From positions 22,513,501 through 22,577,500 of the forward strand of contig NC_091971.1 in the NCBI RefSeq assembly GCF_036711975.1: a stretch of 64,000 bases of DNA, given 5' to 3'. Of this stretch, positions 44,700 to 54,560 are shown one piece after another. The position numbers and the translations under genes were made by a program. This DNA is from Onthophagus taurus. Taxonomy: Eukaryota; Arthropoda; Insecta; Coleoptera; Scarabaeidae. The notes beneath the pieces were generated by a model that had not been told where the DNA came from, ran no database searches, and saw only the letters and a list, made by a program, of their open reading frames with translations. The stretch's first letter is position 1. The number at the start of each line of letters is the position of its first letter.

Positions 44700-45190
44700 A
44701 ACAATGATTAATACAGAAGGCCTATACAGATTGTATAGGCCTGCTTTGGAAATTCCCGGCCACACCATCACAGAACCACCATCGAAACTTTCGCGTTTCA
44801 TAATTGTATAGTCCACAAATCTTTCATTTCAACGTCTTCATTCGCTCCTGACTATCGAGTGATAGTAGACAAAACCACTACTCATCCGTAAAAAGGACCT
44901 CCATTGCACTACTTATTCCTCCATTGCTCGATCTCCCAATTCATATGTAAGCGCGCAGATTGAAGACGCGCTCGTCGATATCTAGGAAGCAGCCTCTGCC
45001 CTTTGGCAGCCTTCTTGCAGCCTTCTTGCAGCCAGACCAGTTCTAGCAAGTTTTCAGCAAATGGTTCTCTCACTGACATCAACAACACACACCATTTGAA
45101 GACGATGCCGAGCCTCTACAGCTGTCGTTCTACGATTGCTTAGAACAATAAAACGGTCATCAGCTACTATTGTCACTCATCTTGATTTTA
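44700..45190 (-). pseudogene. Second, inverted Tc1 transposase fragment
   Basis: On the minus strand, segments equivalent to DDRFIVL, RTTAVEARHRLQMV and VDVSERTI, and later MKRESFDGGSVMVW, parallel the plus-strand copy at 43690-44060. Heavily mutated; the sequence upstream of DDRFIVL is deleted. Confidence 0.65.
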
Positions 45191-45815
45191 CAGGCGATCG
45201 CTTTAAAATACTGCATCTTCGTTAGTAACAGAGATAATGGAGTGAATAAAAAAAGAAAATGCTCAGAAAAGATTGGGCTACTGTTTGATTCCAGGTAATA
45301 CCCTCTGCTGTAGCAGCTGCACCCCACAGGGTGTTACAAATTTCGAGAATAAAAGTTTCTTTCATTTTTCTCACCCCGTATATGCTCAAATTAAAATCTG
45401 AACGAAAATTTCTATCGCAGGATTATTACAGAAGAATCAACCTTTCCATCAAAAAAAGAATCATCAAAATCGAATGCGCGGTTCGCGAGAAAGCCAGCTT
45501 TGAACTTGTGGCAAATTTATAGTGGCCGGTTTTTTTTGCCGGTCAGTTTATTTAAGAATTTTGATTAAAACTCAAAAAAACGAATTAATCAAACACATCA
45601 ATTATCTCCTTAACTAATTGACCAATTTTAGTCGTCAACATCTCGATCGAAAGTATGATCTACAATGAATACGAAGGTGGAAATGCTCGATTTCAAAATT
45701 TACTAATTACCTGCGTACAGCTATTGAAATCACGAAAGTTATCCATATTCATCAAAATAGTTAATTGAATTAAAATTTCTCTTAATATACTTTTTGATGT
45801 TGTTTTATTTTAATT

Positions 45816-45855
45816 GTCCTAATCGATTTCGACCACTTGGTCGTCCTCAGAAGAC
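45816..45855 (-). ncRNA. Hammerhead-ribozyme-like core, left arm
   Basis: Mirror copy of the right-arm core at 46015-46054, read on the minus strand, with the same helices and conserved bases. Confidence 0.55.
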
Positions 45856-46014
45856 GTGTCAGAAACGGTACACATAAATTAAAAAATTCTCCAACATGAA
45901 TATTTTTTAGGTATTATCTGTATTTCACGTATTATAACACGTGAAAATACAGATAATACCTAAAAAATATTCATGTTGGAGAATTTTTTAATTTATGTGT
46001 ACCGTTTCTGACAC

Positions 46015-46054
46015 GTCTTCTGAGGACGACCAAGTGGTCGAAATCGATTAGGAC
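46015..46054 (+). ncRNA. Hammerhead-ribozyme-like core, right arm
   Basis: Helix I: GUCUU (46015-46019) with AGGAC (46050-46054), five pairs including one G-U. Core CUGAGGA (46020-46026) matches CUGANGA. Helix II: GACC/GGUC closing an AAGU loop, with one extra C after the core. GAAA at 46040-46043. Helix III is the self-complementary AUCGAU, too short alone, as in hammerheads of Penelope-like elements thought to work as dimers. The predicted cut is after U46049 (AUU triplet, permitted NUH). Structure is inferred by eye. Confidence 0.55.
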
Positions 46055-46235
46055 AATTAAAATAAAACAACATCAAAAAGTATATTAAGAGAAATTTTAA
46101 TTCAATTAGCTATTGAAATGACCCCATGAATCTGCCGACTGGAAGTTTAGCCCCATTAAAATCCGTCAAACCGTTCTCTAATTATAGTCAGTTTAGTTTA
46201 AATTATCTTTTTTATATTGCGGGATAGACTTTCTT

Positions 46236-47655
46236 TTGCAGGAAGTGTTAAATATTGAAATTCGATTAGTGCGTTTTATTTTAGAAAATGACGTAATTTT
46301 TATTTGAAATGTTTCGAGAAAACGAGTAATTTCTTTTATTGAAAGGTTAAGTTTAAAAAAAAAAAGATTTAGAACCGCTTTGGTCCGTCGTCTTTACATT
46401 TTTTGTTTATTCACCTCCAGTATTCCTTCTTCCCACAATAAATTAAGGAGGGGATGTTTGGAAGTCGATTCGCTAATAACGCATTTTAGTTGATATGCGG
46501 GCATTTAAGGGTGATAAAGTAGTTTAGAAAAATAAAACTTATTACTTAAATTAAGTGATAAATGCGTGCTATATTTATACTAATTGTAAGTGTTAGGTGA
46601 TATTAGTGATGTGATATAGGACATCATGCGATTGCCATTTTATGGATGTTGAAGGATGTGAAGGTATCGTATTAATTCTTTTTTTTTTGTCACAATAAAT
46701 TAATTTATCTTTTCTTTCCAGTTGAGCTTCGAAGTAAAATCCAAGGGAAACAACATCTATTCGGTAAGTCGTTTTTAATTTTATTAATTGACCAAAACAT
46801 ATCGGGAAAATTCGCGATTTGAATGGTGTAATTTTTCCAGATAAAAACCGTTTCGACGCTACTCACTGGATTTGTGCTTGAAAAACGGTACTATTCAATA
46901 AATTTTTGCATTTTGTGCTTGAAAAATTATAAAGGTTTAAATTATCAACATTGTCAAAACATGAAATAATTTGAAATTGAGTGTAAACCACTCCAAATAA
47001 TAGTATAATCTAATTCAAACTTTTTAATGGGGGAGTCTCTTTTTTTGTATCAAATAAAATGATTTCATTGGGATTTTTTTGCTACCAAATTATGTGGTAT
47101 TTCAATTTAATCTTTTGCATATGTTTTCATGATATATTTACTTATTTAAAAAGAATTGTTTATAGAAAATAATCTTTACATTGTCCCTCAACCAAGTTGG
47201 TGCGTGGATTGTCTAAGTTGCTGGTTAATACAATATCTATCCCTGAAATAATCTGAAACTCAAAAATCATATGGTGTTCTTTTCTATATATGTACTTGTG
47301 ATTATCGTTTGAACTAGAACTAAGCAAAAAAAAATATTATTGGCAAAATGGCGCCTAGTCAAATTAAGATAATCGATTGTGTTCTTCAAATCGATAAGTT
47401 TATCTTAAAAAAAAATCATGTGTATATCGTAACAGTTTCTCTGTAGGTCATACGATAGAAAGATGTTATTTGAAAGTGCAGTTCAAATTTCCAGTCAATC
47501 GAATGAGTAGTTTTTTAGGAATCGTGTTAACCAGATGTAAAAAGGATGTTTCGAGAAAAATGCACTTACAGTTTCATGTAATAGATTGTTATGCGTTATA
47601 CGCCTTGTTAATTTAATGTTTATATCTTCTACATTCAGCCAGACACAAGCTTTTC
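46236..47655. other. AT-rich interior of the inverted region; possible orphan 5' exons
   Basis: No transposon recognised. ATG at 46642 opens seven codons (MDVEGCE) to a possible donor GTATCG at 46664. After a polypyrimidine tract and CAG, about 46722-46763 continues in frame (ELRSKIQGKQHLF) to a consensus donor GTAAGT. That would be the first two coding exons of a gene whose remainder is not found here. Confidence 0.25.
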
Positions 47656-47743
47656 ATTTGAGAAGTCTAGCCCAATACGAAAAAATTAATTTTGATTAAA
47701 TTCGCTATAACTAAAGAACGGTTTGACCGATTTTAATGTTATA

Positions 47744-49798
47744 CAGGATGGTCCGTTACTAATGGGACACAGAGCAACAGTGAATTCCTTACATATAATT
47801 ATTACGATTTAACCCAATTTATCTTAGTCCAATTGTTAATAATAACGAAGATAGAGTTGGTTAAAGTTAATACTTTAATTTCGTTGTTTTTTTAATAATT
47901 TCGCTTTTTCTTAAATTATGAACATTAAAATTTTTATATTATTACTTTTTAAGATGATAAATGATAAATTAGTATAGTTCTGATCTATCTTTCAGATATA
48001 ATTTAACTATCCACAAACATAAGTTGATGTTACAAAAATATTAACATAATTACTATATTAAAAATCGATTTTAATAACGACTATAATTTATTTAAACATT
48101 TTAATAATAATAACATCGAACAAAAAGAGGAAACAATAATAACAAATGAACTGCATTAGAGTAAGTGTTCAAAGTGACCACCGTTAGCTTCAATGCATTT
48201 TCCAATCCGTTTAGATCCGTTCTTATGTTAAATAATATTTGTTCATTCCTAATGATATCCACTGCCTTTACAATTTTTTGCCACAGTTCCTCACGAGTTT
48301 CAGGATTGTCTTTGTAAACAAGGGATTTTACAAATCCCCATACGCAAAAATCCATAGGATTACAATCGGGACTTCGTGGTGGCCAAGTGTAATGACTACC
48401 TCGGCCAATCCATCTTCGTGGAAAATTCATATCGAGATAATCTCGCACTTGCCTGGAAAAATGGGGTGGTGCTCCATCTTGCATAAACCACATGACAGTC
48501 CAAATATTTAATGGTAACTCAGCCAACATATCGTCTACTTGGTTTTGCAAAAACTGTAAATAATTGTGGCCGTTCAAATTATTTGGTAATTCCCGCGGAC
48601 CCAACACATAATTTCCAATTATTCCACACCAAACATTTATTTTAAATTCATGTTGAAAATGCCGTTGCCGTGTCATGTGTGAGTTTTCAGTTTCCCAAAC
48701 ATGATAATTTTTAAAATTAAAAACCCCACTACGAGTAAATGTCGCCTCGTCAGTAAATAAAATGTTGGCAATAAACGATGGGTCAGAATTTTGCCGATTT
48801 TTGATAAAATTAGCAAATTCTAACCGAACTCTTAAATCAGTAGGCAGTAAGGCGTGTACAGGTACAAAATGGTATGGATACAGTCTTTCTTTTTTTAATA
48901 TTCGTAGAATTGACGACTTGCTTAACCCGGTTGCAGCTGACAAACGTCTAGAGCTAACTTTTGGGTTGTTACTAACTCGTACTAAAACTTCATCTTCTTC
49001 ATCAACGGAAATCTTTTTTGGACGACCTGTATTTCGTTTAGGACGAAATGAACCAGTCTCACCTAAGCGGTCATACAAATTTTTAAATAACTTGTGATTT
49101 GGTTGTCTTCTGTTGGGGTATTTTAATAAATATCTTCTGCACGCTTCCCTTCCATTAAACTTTTCTTGAGCGTATATGCACACCATATCACGCATTTCCG
49201 TGTTAGAAAAAAAATTATGCCGGGGCATTATTTCAAAGTAACAAATACATTGATTACAATAATACTGAGCGTAAAATGAAACTGAATGTCAAACTGATTG
49301 TCTAGTGTTTGACTAAATAAAAACTTTGTCAACGCCAACTGATGTTACTGAGATATTAAATTTTGCAAAGTGCCCTTAAACAGTGATTATCTCGGGAACG
49401 GAGAACTTTAGAGAATATTGATAGGTATACCAAATTTATGTAAAAATGTCTGAGAAACTGTTTTATGTTATGTGAGTTGTAAAAATTTTAACGATGAAAA
49501 AGATATGACTACTTTAAGGGTGGTTTTTTAAGGTAGACAGCGCCATCTGAAAGATAAATCAAAACTAACACCAAATTATTATTTATTGTATTAAAAAATG
49601 ATAATGTACCAATTTTCATGTTCATAATGTAAGAGACAACGAAATTATTAAAGAAAAACGAAAATAAAGTATTAACTTTAACCATCTGTATCTTCGTTGT
49701 TATTAACAATTGGACTAACATAAATTGGGTTAAATCGTAATAATTTAATGTAAGGAATTCACTATTGCTCTGTGTCCCATTAGTAACGGACCATCCTG
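47744..49798 (-). mobile_element. mariner-like transposon, 2.05 kb, intact reading frame
   Basis: Terminal inverted repeats of roughly 140 bases start CAGGATGGTCCGTTACTAAT. TA target at 47742-47743 and 49799-49800. The surrounding 80 bases on each side are themselves perfect inverted copies of module B, so the element sits at the exact centre of a palindrome. Confidence 0.92.
48101..49228 (-). CDS. mariner-family transposase (DUF4817-type), apparently intact
   Basis: 375 codons, Met at 49228, no lesion. N-terminal DUF4817-like HTH (residues ~8-55), an AT-hook-like TGRPKK (~67-72), a second HTH (VSSRRLSAATGLSKSSILRI), then the catalytic core: Asp160 in LFTDEATF, Asp251 in FMQDGAPPHF, Asp288 in PPRSPDCNPMDF, with 36 residues between the last two. 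The VNVWCGIIG block is shared with the dead copy at 4.4-5.3 kb, but the two are different lineages. The transposase cuts and pastes at TA sites in the nucleus. The last ~25 residues are hydrophobic and may be an extension past the normal end. The best candidate for an active element in this window. Confidence 0.9.
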   Translation of the reverse strand: MPRHNFFSNTEMRDMVCIYAQEKFNGREACRRYLLKYPNRRQPNHKLFKNLYDRLGETGSFRPKRNTGRPKKISVDEEDEVLVRVSNNPKVSSRRLSAATGLSKSSILRILKKERLYPYHFVPVHALLPTDLRVRLEFANFIKNRQNSDPSFIANILFTDEATFTRSGVFNFKNYHVWETENSHMTRQRHFQHEFKINVWCGIIGNYVLGPRELPNNLNGHNYLQFLQNQVDDMLAELPLNIWTVMWFMQDGAPPHFSRQVRDYLDMNFPRRWIGRGSHYTWPPRSPDCNPMDFCVWGFVKSLVYKDNPETREELWQKIVKAVDIIRNEQILFNIRTDLNGLENALKLTVVTLNTYSNAVHLLLLFPLFVRCYYY

Positions 49799-49800
49799 TA

Positions 49801-50197
49801 TAACATTAAAATCGGTCAAACCGTTCTTTAGTTATAGCGAATTTAATCAAAATTAATTTTTTCGTATTGGGCTAGACTTCCAGTCGGTAGGTACTTGGAT
49901 TTAGGTCATTTAAATAACCGTACGCAAGTAATTAGTAAATTTTGAAATCGGGCATTTCCACCTTCGCGTTCATTGTAGATCATACTTTCGATCGAGATGT
50001 TGATGATTAAAACTGGTCAATTAGTTAAGGAGATAATTGATGTGTTTGATTAATTTGTTTTTTGTGTTTTAATCAAAACACTTAAATATTTAGAATCGGG
50101 CATATCGACAACATCATTCAGCCAGACACAAACTTTTAATTGAGATATAAAACATTAAAATCCGTCAAATCCGTATAGTCGATTTAATTTAAATTAA
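49801..50197 (-). repeat. Module B, copy in minus orientation
   Basis: Reverse-complement copy of the 37386-37740 module, including GCATTTCCACCTTCGCG and the AATTAGTTAAGGAGATAATTG landmark, running up to the left end of the tyrosine-recombinase unit. Confidence 0.75.
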
Positions 50198-50299
50198 TTT
50201 TTTGCACGATCGGACTATTTTGTTTATTTACGAGTAGTGTTTCTATGACGGCAAGTTGATTTTACTGGTTGCTACGGCTAAAACGACAGTAAGTAATTT

Positions 50300-50323
50300 A
50301 CTTACCGTTCTAGAACGGTAAGT
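50300..50323. promoter_or_regulatory. Perfect 24-base palindrome, candidate recombinase site (left)
   Basis: ACTTACCGTTCT followed by its exact reverse complement AGAACGGTAAGT. Immediately to the left is another near-palindrome, GTAAGTAATTTACTTAC (50289-50305). Confidence 0.5.
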
Positions 50324-51175
50324 ATAATAAATAAAATTTCAAATAAAAATATAATTTATTTGAAATTAAATGTACAGTTATTACAGCTAGAAATAGAAAT
50401 TGAAATATTGCTTTTTTCGGTATTTGTATCAACAGAAAATGTCCGTGATGTAGAAGCACAAGCTGACGATTGTAGCATATTATCAGAAACGCTGCAAGGC
50501 GATTCATTATCATCATGTAGAATCTTTTCTGCAAATTGATTTTTGTTTGAAGAGAATCTTCAACATAACTTTCAGCCACAGTCGAAGATTTCCAACCTCC
50601 ATGTCTTTTTAGTCCTAAAACGTCTACACCTTTATTGGTTAATAATGTGGCTGAAGTACGTCGAAACGAGTGACCAGTGTAATTAACTGCATTTTCCAAT
50701 TTTAAGTATTCAGCAATTTTCGATGATAAAGCTCCAATAGTACCTTTACCGACTACCTGATTTTTACATTTCCCATTCCGATAATTTAGGAATAAATGCA
50801 ACGACTTTGCATTGTTTGGCCGCAGTTTAATATATTTCCGAACAATTTTCAAATAATTAATTTTTTCGTTTTTTTTATTTATGACAGTAAATGTGCGCTG
50901 AATATTGGTTTTTGTATTTGGAATGGTTATAATAATAAAAGATTCACGATCTTCTATATCTTTAATAGTCATTTTATATAACTCTTCTCTGCGACATGCT
51001 CCCGCTACTCCTAATATCATTGCTACCTAAAAAAATACATTGTCTCCACACCATTTTTTGAAAATTTGGTACGTCATTTCATAACGTGCCCTAGATTTTT
51101 CGGGAATTATTGCCGAACGTCCAATATTCCAAGCTTTTTCTATATCATCACCATTTTAACTCTCAGAATCACTCA
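50310..51175 (-). pseudogene. Crypton-type tyrosine recombinase, internally deleted
   Basis: The N-terminal piece (about 51035-51175) reads AWNIGRSAIIPEKSRARYE, a core-binding-domain block common to insect Crypton-like recombinases; it has a stop near its start. After a deletion of an estimated 80 residues the 50310-51020 frame (Met at 51020) holds the catalytic domain. All catalytic residues are present: Arg in GACRREELYKM, Lys in PNTKTN, His and Arg in GHSFRRTSA, His in RHGGWKSS, and the nucleophile Tyr in ESYVEDS. The frame then runs ~55 residues past the domain. By family knowledge such enzymes make DNA joints through a 3'-phosphotyrosine; this copy lacks most of the arm-binding region. 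Confidence 0.8.
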
Positions 51176-51437
51176 TTTTGGTTATATAGTAATATATATT
51201 ATAATTTATATTATATTAAGTTTTAATATTATTGTAAGCACTGTTTATAATACAATTTCACAAATCACCTGTGCAAATCACACAATTTGTTGTTTTTTTT
51301 GTAAATAAAACCAGGGCAACAGAATTAATTCAAATTTTTTACCTACTTTATAAATCATTACAAATGTCAACACATTTTAGTAAATTAATTATTATTTATA
51401 TTCATTTCGATCGTGCAAAAAATGTTATAACCATCAC

Positions 51438-51460
51438 GAACGGTAAGTAATTTACCGTTC
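51438..51460. promoter_or_regulatory. Candidate recombinase site (right)
   Basis: GAACGGTAA, 5-base spacer GTAAT, TTACCGTTC. The two 9-base arms with a short spacer have the layout of a tyrosine-recombinase core site. Confidence 0.5.
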
Positions 51461-52155
51461 TGGATACTTAATATACTATTTTTATATTGGGGACTAGACT
51501 TACGGGCGTTCATACGTGCATAAACAACGAGTCGAACACGGTGTCATTCCAAGGGCTGTACAAGGCTAACGGGCAGAATTGAAATCGGGCATTTTGTGAT
51601 ATCGATAGAAGAAACTACGACGAATCGAATGACGTATTTATCTTGATCATCGGGTACATCGTTTACGAGTTATCACCACTTAAAAAAAGTCATTTTTGTG
51701 TTATTTTCGTGTTACCTTTGCATTATGTTGGTGTTTTAGCGGAATTCGAGAGAGATTTCGAATCGGACATTTCCACTTTCGTATTGGCCAAGGATTGAGC
51801 TTTCGAATCAGATATTGTTTATCGAAATCGGTTGACTGGTTCTCTTGTTATAATCAAAATACTATACATATAAAATCCTATCTAATTGGGGACTAACTTC
51901 GCATAGGTCTCCATTTCGGCTGTAAGTAAACCGTAGAATTTGAAACTTTGTACGAATTAACTACTCGTTAAGACCTTACTTTCAAGCATGCCTTAAACTT
52001 CCCTAGCGCCCTCTAAGGGGATGAAATTCACCACACGCCCATGATTTTTTATGAGAACTTTTTAACGCTATGGAATATTAATATAAAAAATATTGGTTTT
52101 AAAGCTCATTCTTTAGTGGTACTTTCTTGTCTCTTTAGTATTTTCCTAAAAGTTA

Positions 52156-53001
52156 ATAGTTTTCGTGTAAAAAAAATAAAATAACGGACCGCTATGTGCC
52201 GCCATGTATAGCTAAAATTATTCTAAAAGTTGGCTCGGAGAACGGGTAAGTTTCATTTACGGTGAATCCTCATAATTGTTGATGATTATTCATAATTTTT
52301 GAATGTTATTAAGCAAGAGTATCAATTTTTTAATATTGTTTATTATTGTTTAAAACAACGTAATTTGTTCAGACAGACATTAATCTTATTAATAGTTTTT
52401 CTCATGAAAATCACAATTAATTGGTGTTATTTAGTTAGTACTAAATCCTAGTAAGTGCACAACTTCCATAGCCAGCTTTACTGTACAATGTAGCATATTT
52501 TATTTTTTTACGCTAAAACTATTATCTTTAAGGAGAAAACTAAAGAAACAAAAAAGTACCAATAATGAATAAGCTTTACTACAACCCATATTTTTTATGT
52601 TAGTATTGGCGTAGTTCTAGCGACAGTGCAAGTGTAAAACTAGAACTAACACTATATCTAGACTAGAATCATTCGTATTTGGTGATTCGCATGAGACCAA
52701 TGAGACGAGATTTTCATAAAGTGTTGTCTCGTCTCGCGGATGAACTAATAAGTCTTGTATCAAGTCTCGTCTTGTCTCGCTTCTCGTACGTGAGTCTCAT
52801 AAAAGTATCTAAATCTCGTCATGCATAATCTTATTGATTCAGTGCAATAAGGAATACTTAAATACTTGCTATAATGTAATAGTCGGAAGAGAGAATTACA
52901 CTTGTTGAAAGATAACATAATGTATTTGAAAGTAATATATCTAAACAAAATAAAAACTTAACATTATTTTAAAAATGAAATAAGTAAAAAAAATACAGCC
53001 C
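52156..53001. other. Repeat edge and subterminal motifs, no gene
   Basis: At 52498-52620 a third, partial copy of the arm end (AAAACTATTATCTTTAAGGA, ACTACAACCCATATTTTTTA) lies opposite in orientation to 52080-52190. At 52700-52830 the phrase TCTCGTCT and its complement recur (GAGACGAGAT, TGTCTCGTCTCG, AGTCTCGTCTTGTCTCG), plausibly the subterminal repeats of the adjacent hAT. Confidence 0.5.
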
Positions 53002-54560
53002 TCAGCCCTCTAGGTCGCAAGTGATTTTGTTTTTCACCCAATCGTTTAGGCACAACAAACATCGTGCAGATTTATTATTAAGCCGATTTCGATGTTTTCT
53101 TATAATTAACGCAGTACGTAAGAATAGTCTTTCCGCCGAGACTGAAGTAGCCGGTATGCTTAAGAGGTCTCGTGCTATTAAACTTAGAATAGGAAATTCA
53201 GAAGCATGAATTTTCCACCATTGTAGTATATCTGTGTCTTTATTACACCGAGGCATAGAATAATATTTTTGAAGCTCCTTTGAAAATCCGACTTTTCCGC
53301 GCTAGAATCTTCTCGTTCCTCCAATGCCGTTACTTTCGAACGTTGTTCTTCTGATTGATAGAAATAGGCTTTATATACATCTTCAAATTTCTGAATCGAA
53401 GTCTCTTTTAATTCTTGGCCCCATCTTGTCATATCAAAAACTTCTATCTTATGCCGCGGATCGAGAATTAAAACTGCAGCATAAATCCAATTAGTTTTAC
53501 GATAATGTTTTAATATTTTGTCTCTCGCAGCCTGAAAACTAACAATAAGCTGCTCTTCGACAGCGTTTCGATCTGCCTTTCGGTCCCATGTAAATATTTT
53601 GCTCTCAATATTATCTATTAGTATATTGATACATACAACAACCATAGGTAATGTGACGTACTTCTCTCCTCCGAGTTTCTTGGAAAGTGTTTGAAAGTTT
53701 ACTAGCAATTTATCCACTTCTTCTAGCAGTATTCATTCTTTGTCCTCAAGAGCATATGGTTTTAAATCAACAACATTTTGACACAATACACCAAGTCCAT
53801 GTATACCTTCAAGAACTACTTTCAACATATCATCACTGGAATTCCAGCGTGTAGGCACATCCAACACAGGTGTCAATTGGCGAGAATTGCCAGTTGCTTC
53901 ACATGCACTTCGAAACTTAATTAAAAGTTGCTCTGACCGGTTAATTTTCGAAAAGATAGAATGTATTTTACATAGTGCATTAGAATTATCTTCAATTTCC
54001 TCAACTTCAACTGCCTCATCGACACTATCATCACTCAATTCTTCATTTGCTTCAGAATTTAGTTTCAAAAATTTAAACAAATCTTGTCCCCTACATTTAA
54101 ATCTGGAATAAGTTCATGAAGTTCTTTAATAAAAGATGTATTTGCTGAGGCATTATCCATTGTTATTCCTTGAAGTTTGTGGATTAAGCGTTTAGCGTTG
54201 AGACATTTGAAAAACGTAAGAGCGATGTCTTTTCCTGTATGTTTTCCATGGGCAGGAACAAAATCTAGAGCGATAGATTGCAATTCCCAATTGTCATCTA
54301 TAAAATATGTTGTAATTCCATAATAAGATCTGCCGCTGATAGAGGTCCAGCCGTCTATAGTACATGATAATTTCGAAGAATTTTCTATCAACATGTCAGT
54401 CATTTTCTTATTTAGACATTCGAATCGTAACATTGCTAATCTTCTCAATTTATCTTTTTTTGGAAAATCCTCTCCAGATATTTCCTTAAAAAAAATTTGA
54501 GTGTCTTCGTCATTGAAGAAATTAAAACGTGAATATTTTTTTGCCATCCAATCAACGAAT
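53002..54560 (-). pseudogene. hAT (Ac-like) transposase remnant
   Basis: The 54065-54547 frame carries LSCTIDGWTSISGRSYYGIT (first catalytic Asp), DFVPAHGKHTGKDIA and LQGITMDNASANTSF (second Asp). The 53733-54080 frame has LDVPTRWNSSDDML; 53184-53717 contains YAAVLILDPRHK; and 53002-53256 ends with the dimerisation motif TSVSAERLFLRTALIIRKHR and LNNKSARCLLCLNDW. Frame changes occur near 54070, 53725 and 53250. The N-terminal BED finger was not found; sequence upstream (54560-54820) is low-information. Typical ZBED-like hAT. Confidence 0.85.

Larger units (their letters stand above)
43051..45548. mobile_element. Tc1-type transposon with two inverted, partial transposase copies
   Basis: Ends AACTGACCGGC / GCCGGTCAGTT, with the TA target at 43049-43050 and 45549-45550. 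Removing it restores GAAATATTTAAGAATTTTGAT of module B, matching copy 1. The inverted arms extend about 355 bases (43051-43410 and 45195-45548). Beyond that the right half holds an inverted, partly deleted copy of the N-terminal and core region of the same transposase (about 44700-45190, minus strand). So the element is a long imperfect palindrome. Confidence 0.88.
45731..46107. mobile_element. Near-perfect palindromic element carrying hammerhead-like cores
   Basis: Arms 45762-45930 and 45940-46108 are reverse complements centred on 45935, essentially without mismatch. The repeat AGCTATTGAAAT occurs at both borders (about 45719-45730 and 46108-46119) and fits an 11-12-base target duplication in module B. 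About 30 bases at the left end (45731-45761) lie outside the palindrome. Each arm has one hammerhead-like core ~55-60 bases from its tip. Confidence 0.8.
50198..51460 (-). mobile_element. Crypton-like tyrosine-recombinase unit with inverted-repeat sites at both ends
   Basis: A perfect 15-base inverted repeat, TTTTTTGCACGATCG, lies at 50198-50212 and 51408-51422. Inverted GAACGGTAA pairs lie at 50304-50321 (spacer TA) and 51438-51460 (spacer GTAAT). Between them is a recombinase gene. Related longer sequence, GTAAGTAATTTAC next to CCGTTCT, occurs in direct orientation at both ends. The unit is embedded in the module A/B repeat region. Confidence 0.55.
36775..52155. repeat. 15.4-kb region bounded by ~600-bp inverted arms
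   Basis: 36775-37385 is repeated in reverse complement at about 51545-52155 at high similarity, including landmarks CATCCCCTTAGAGGG, ATTCTACGGTTTACTTACAG, GAGAACCAGTCAACCGATTT and GTGGTGATAACTCGTAAACG. Beyond the arms, shorter modules (37386-37740 type) recur inside. The interior holds a Ginger transposon, a broken spliced gene, Tc1, mariner, a hammerhead-bearing palindrome and a tyrosine recombinase. It could be one giant element with long terminal repeats colonised by others, or two independent inverted copies of a repeat. No target duplication was established. Confidence 0.55.

Noticed and set aside
48762-49097. Plus-strand 111-codon ORF
   Set aside because: Antisense to the mariner transposase, which has a complete catalytic triad on the minus strand.
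36775-52155. Maverick/Polinton identity for the large inverted structure
   Set aside because: No DNA polymerase B, packaging ATPase, capsid or protease is visible; the integrase belongs to a separately bounded Ginger element.
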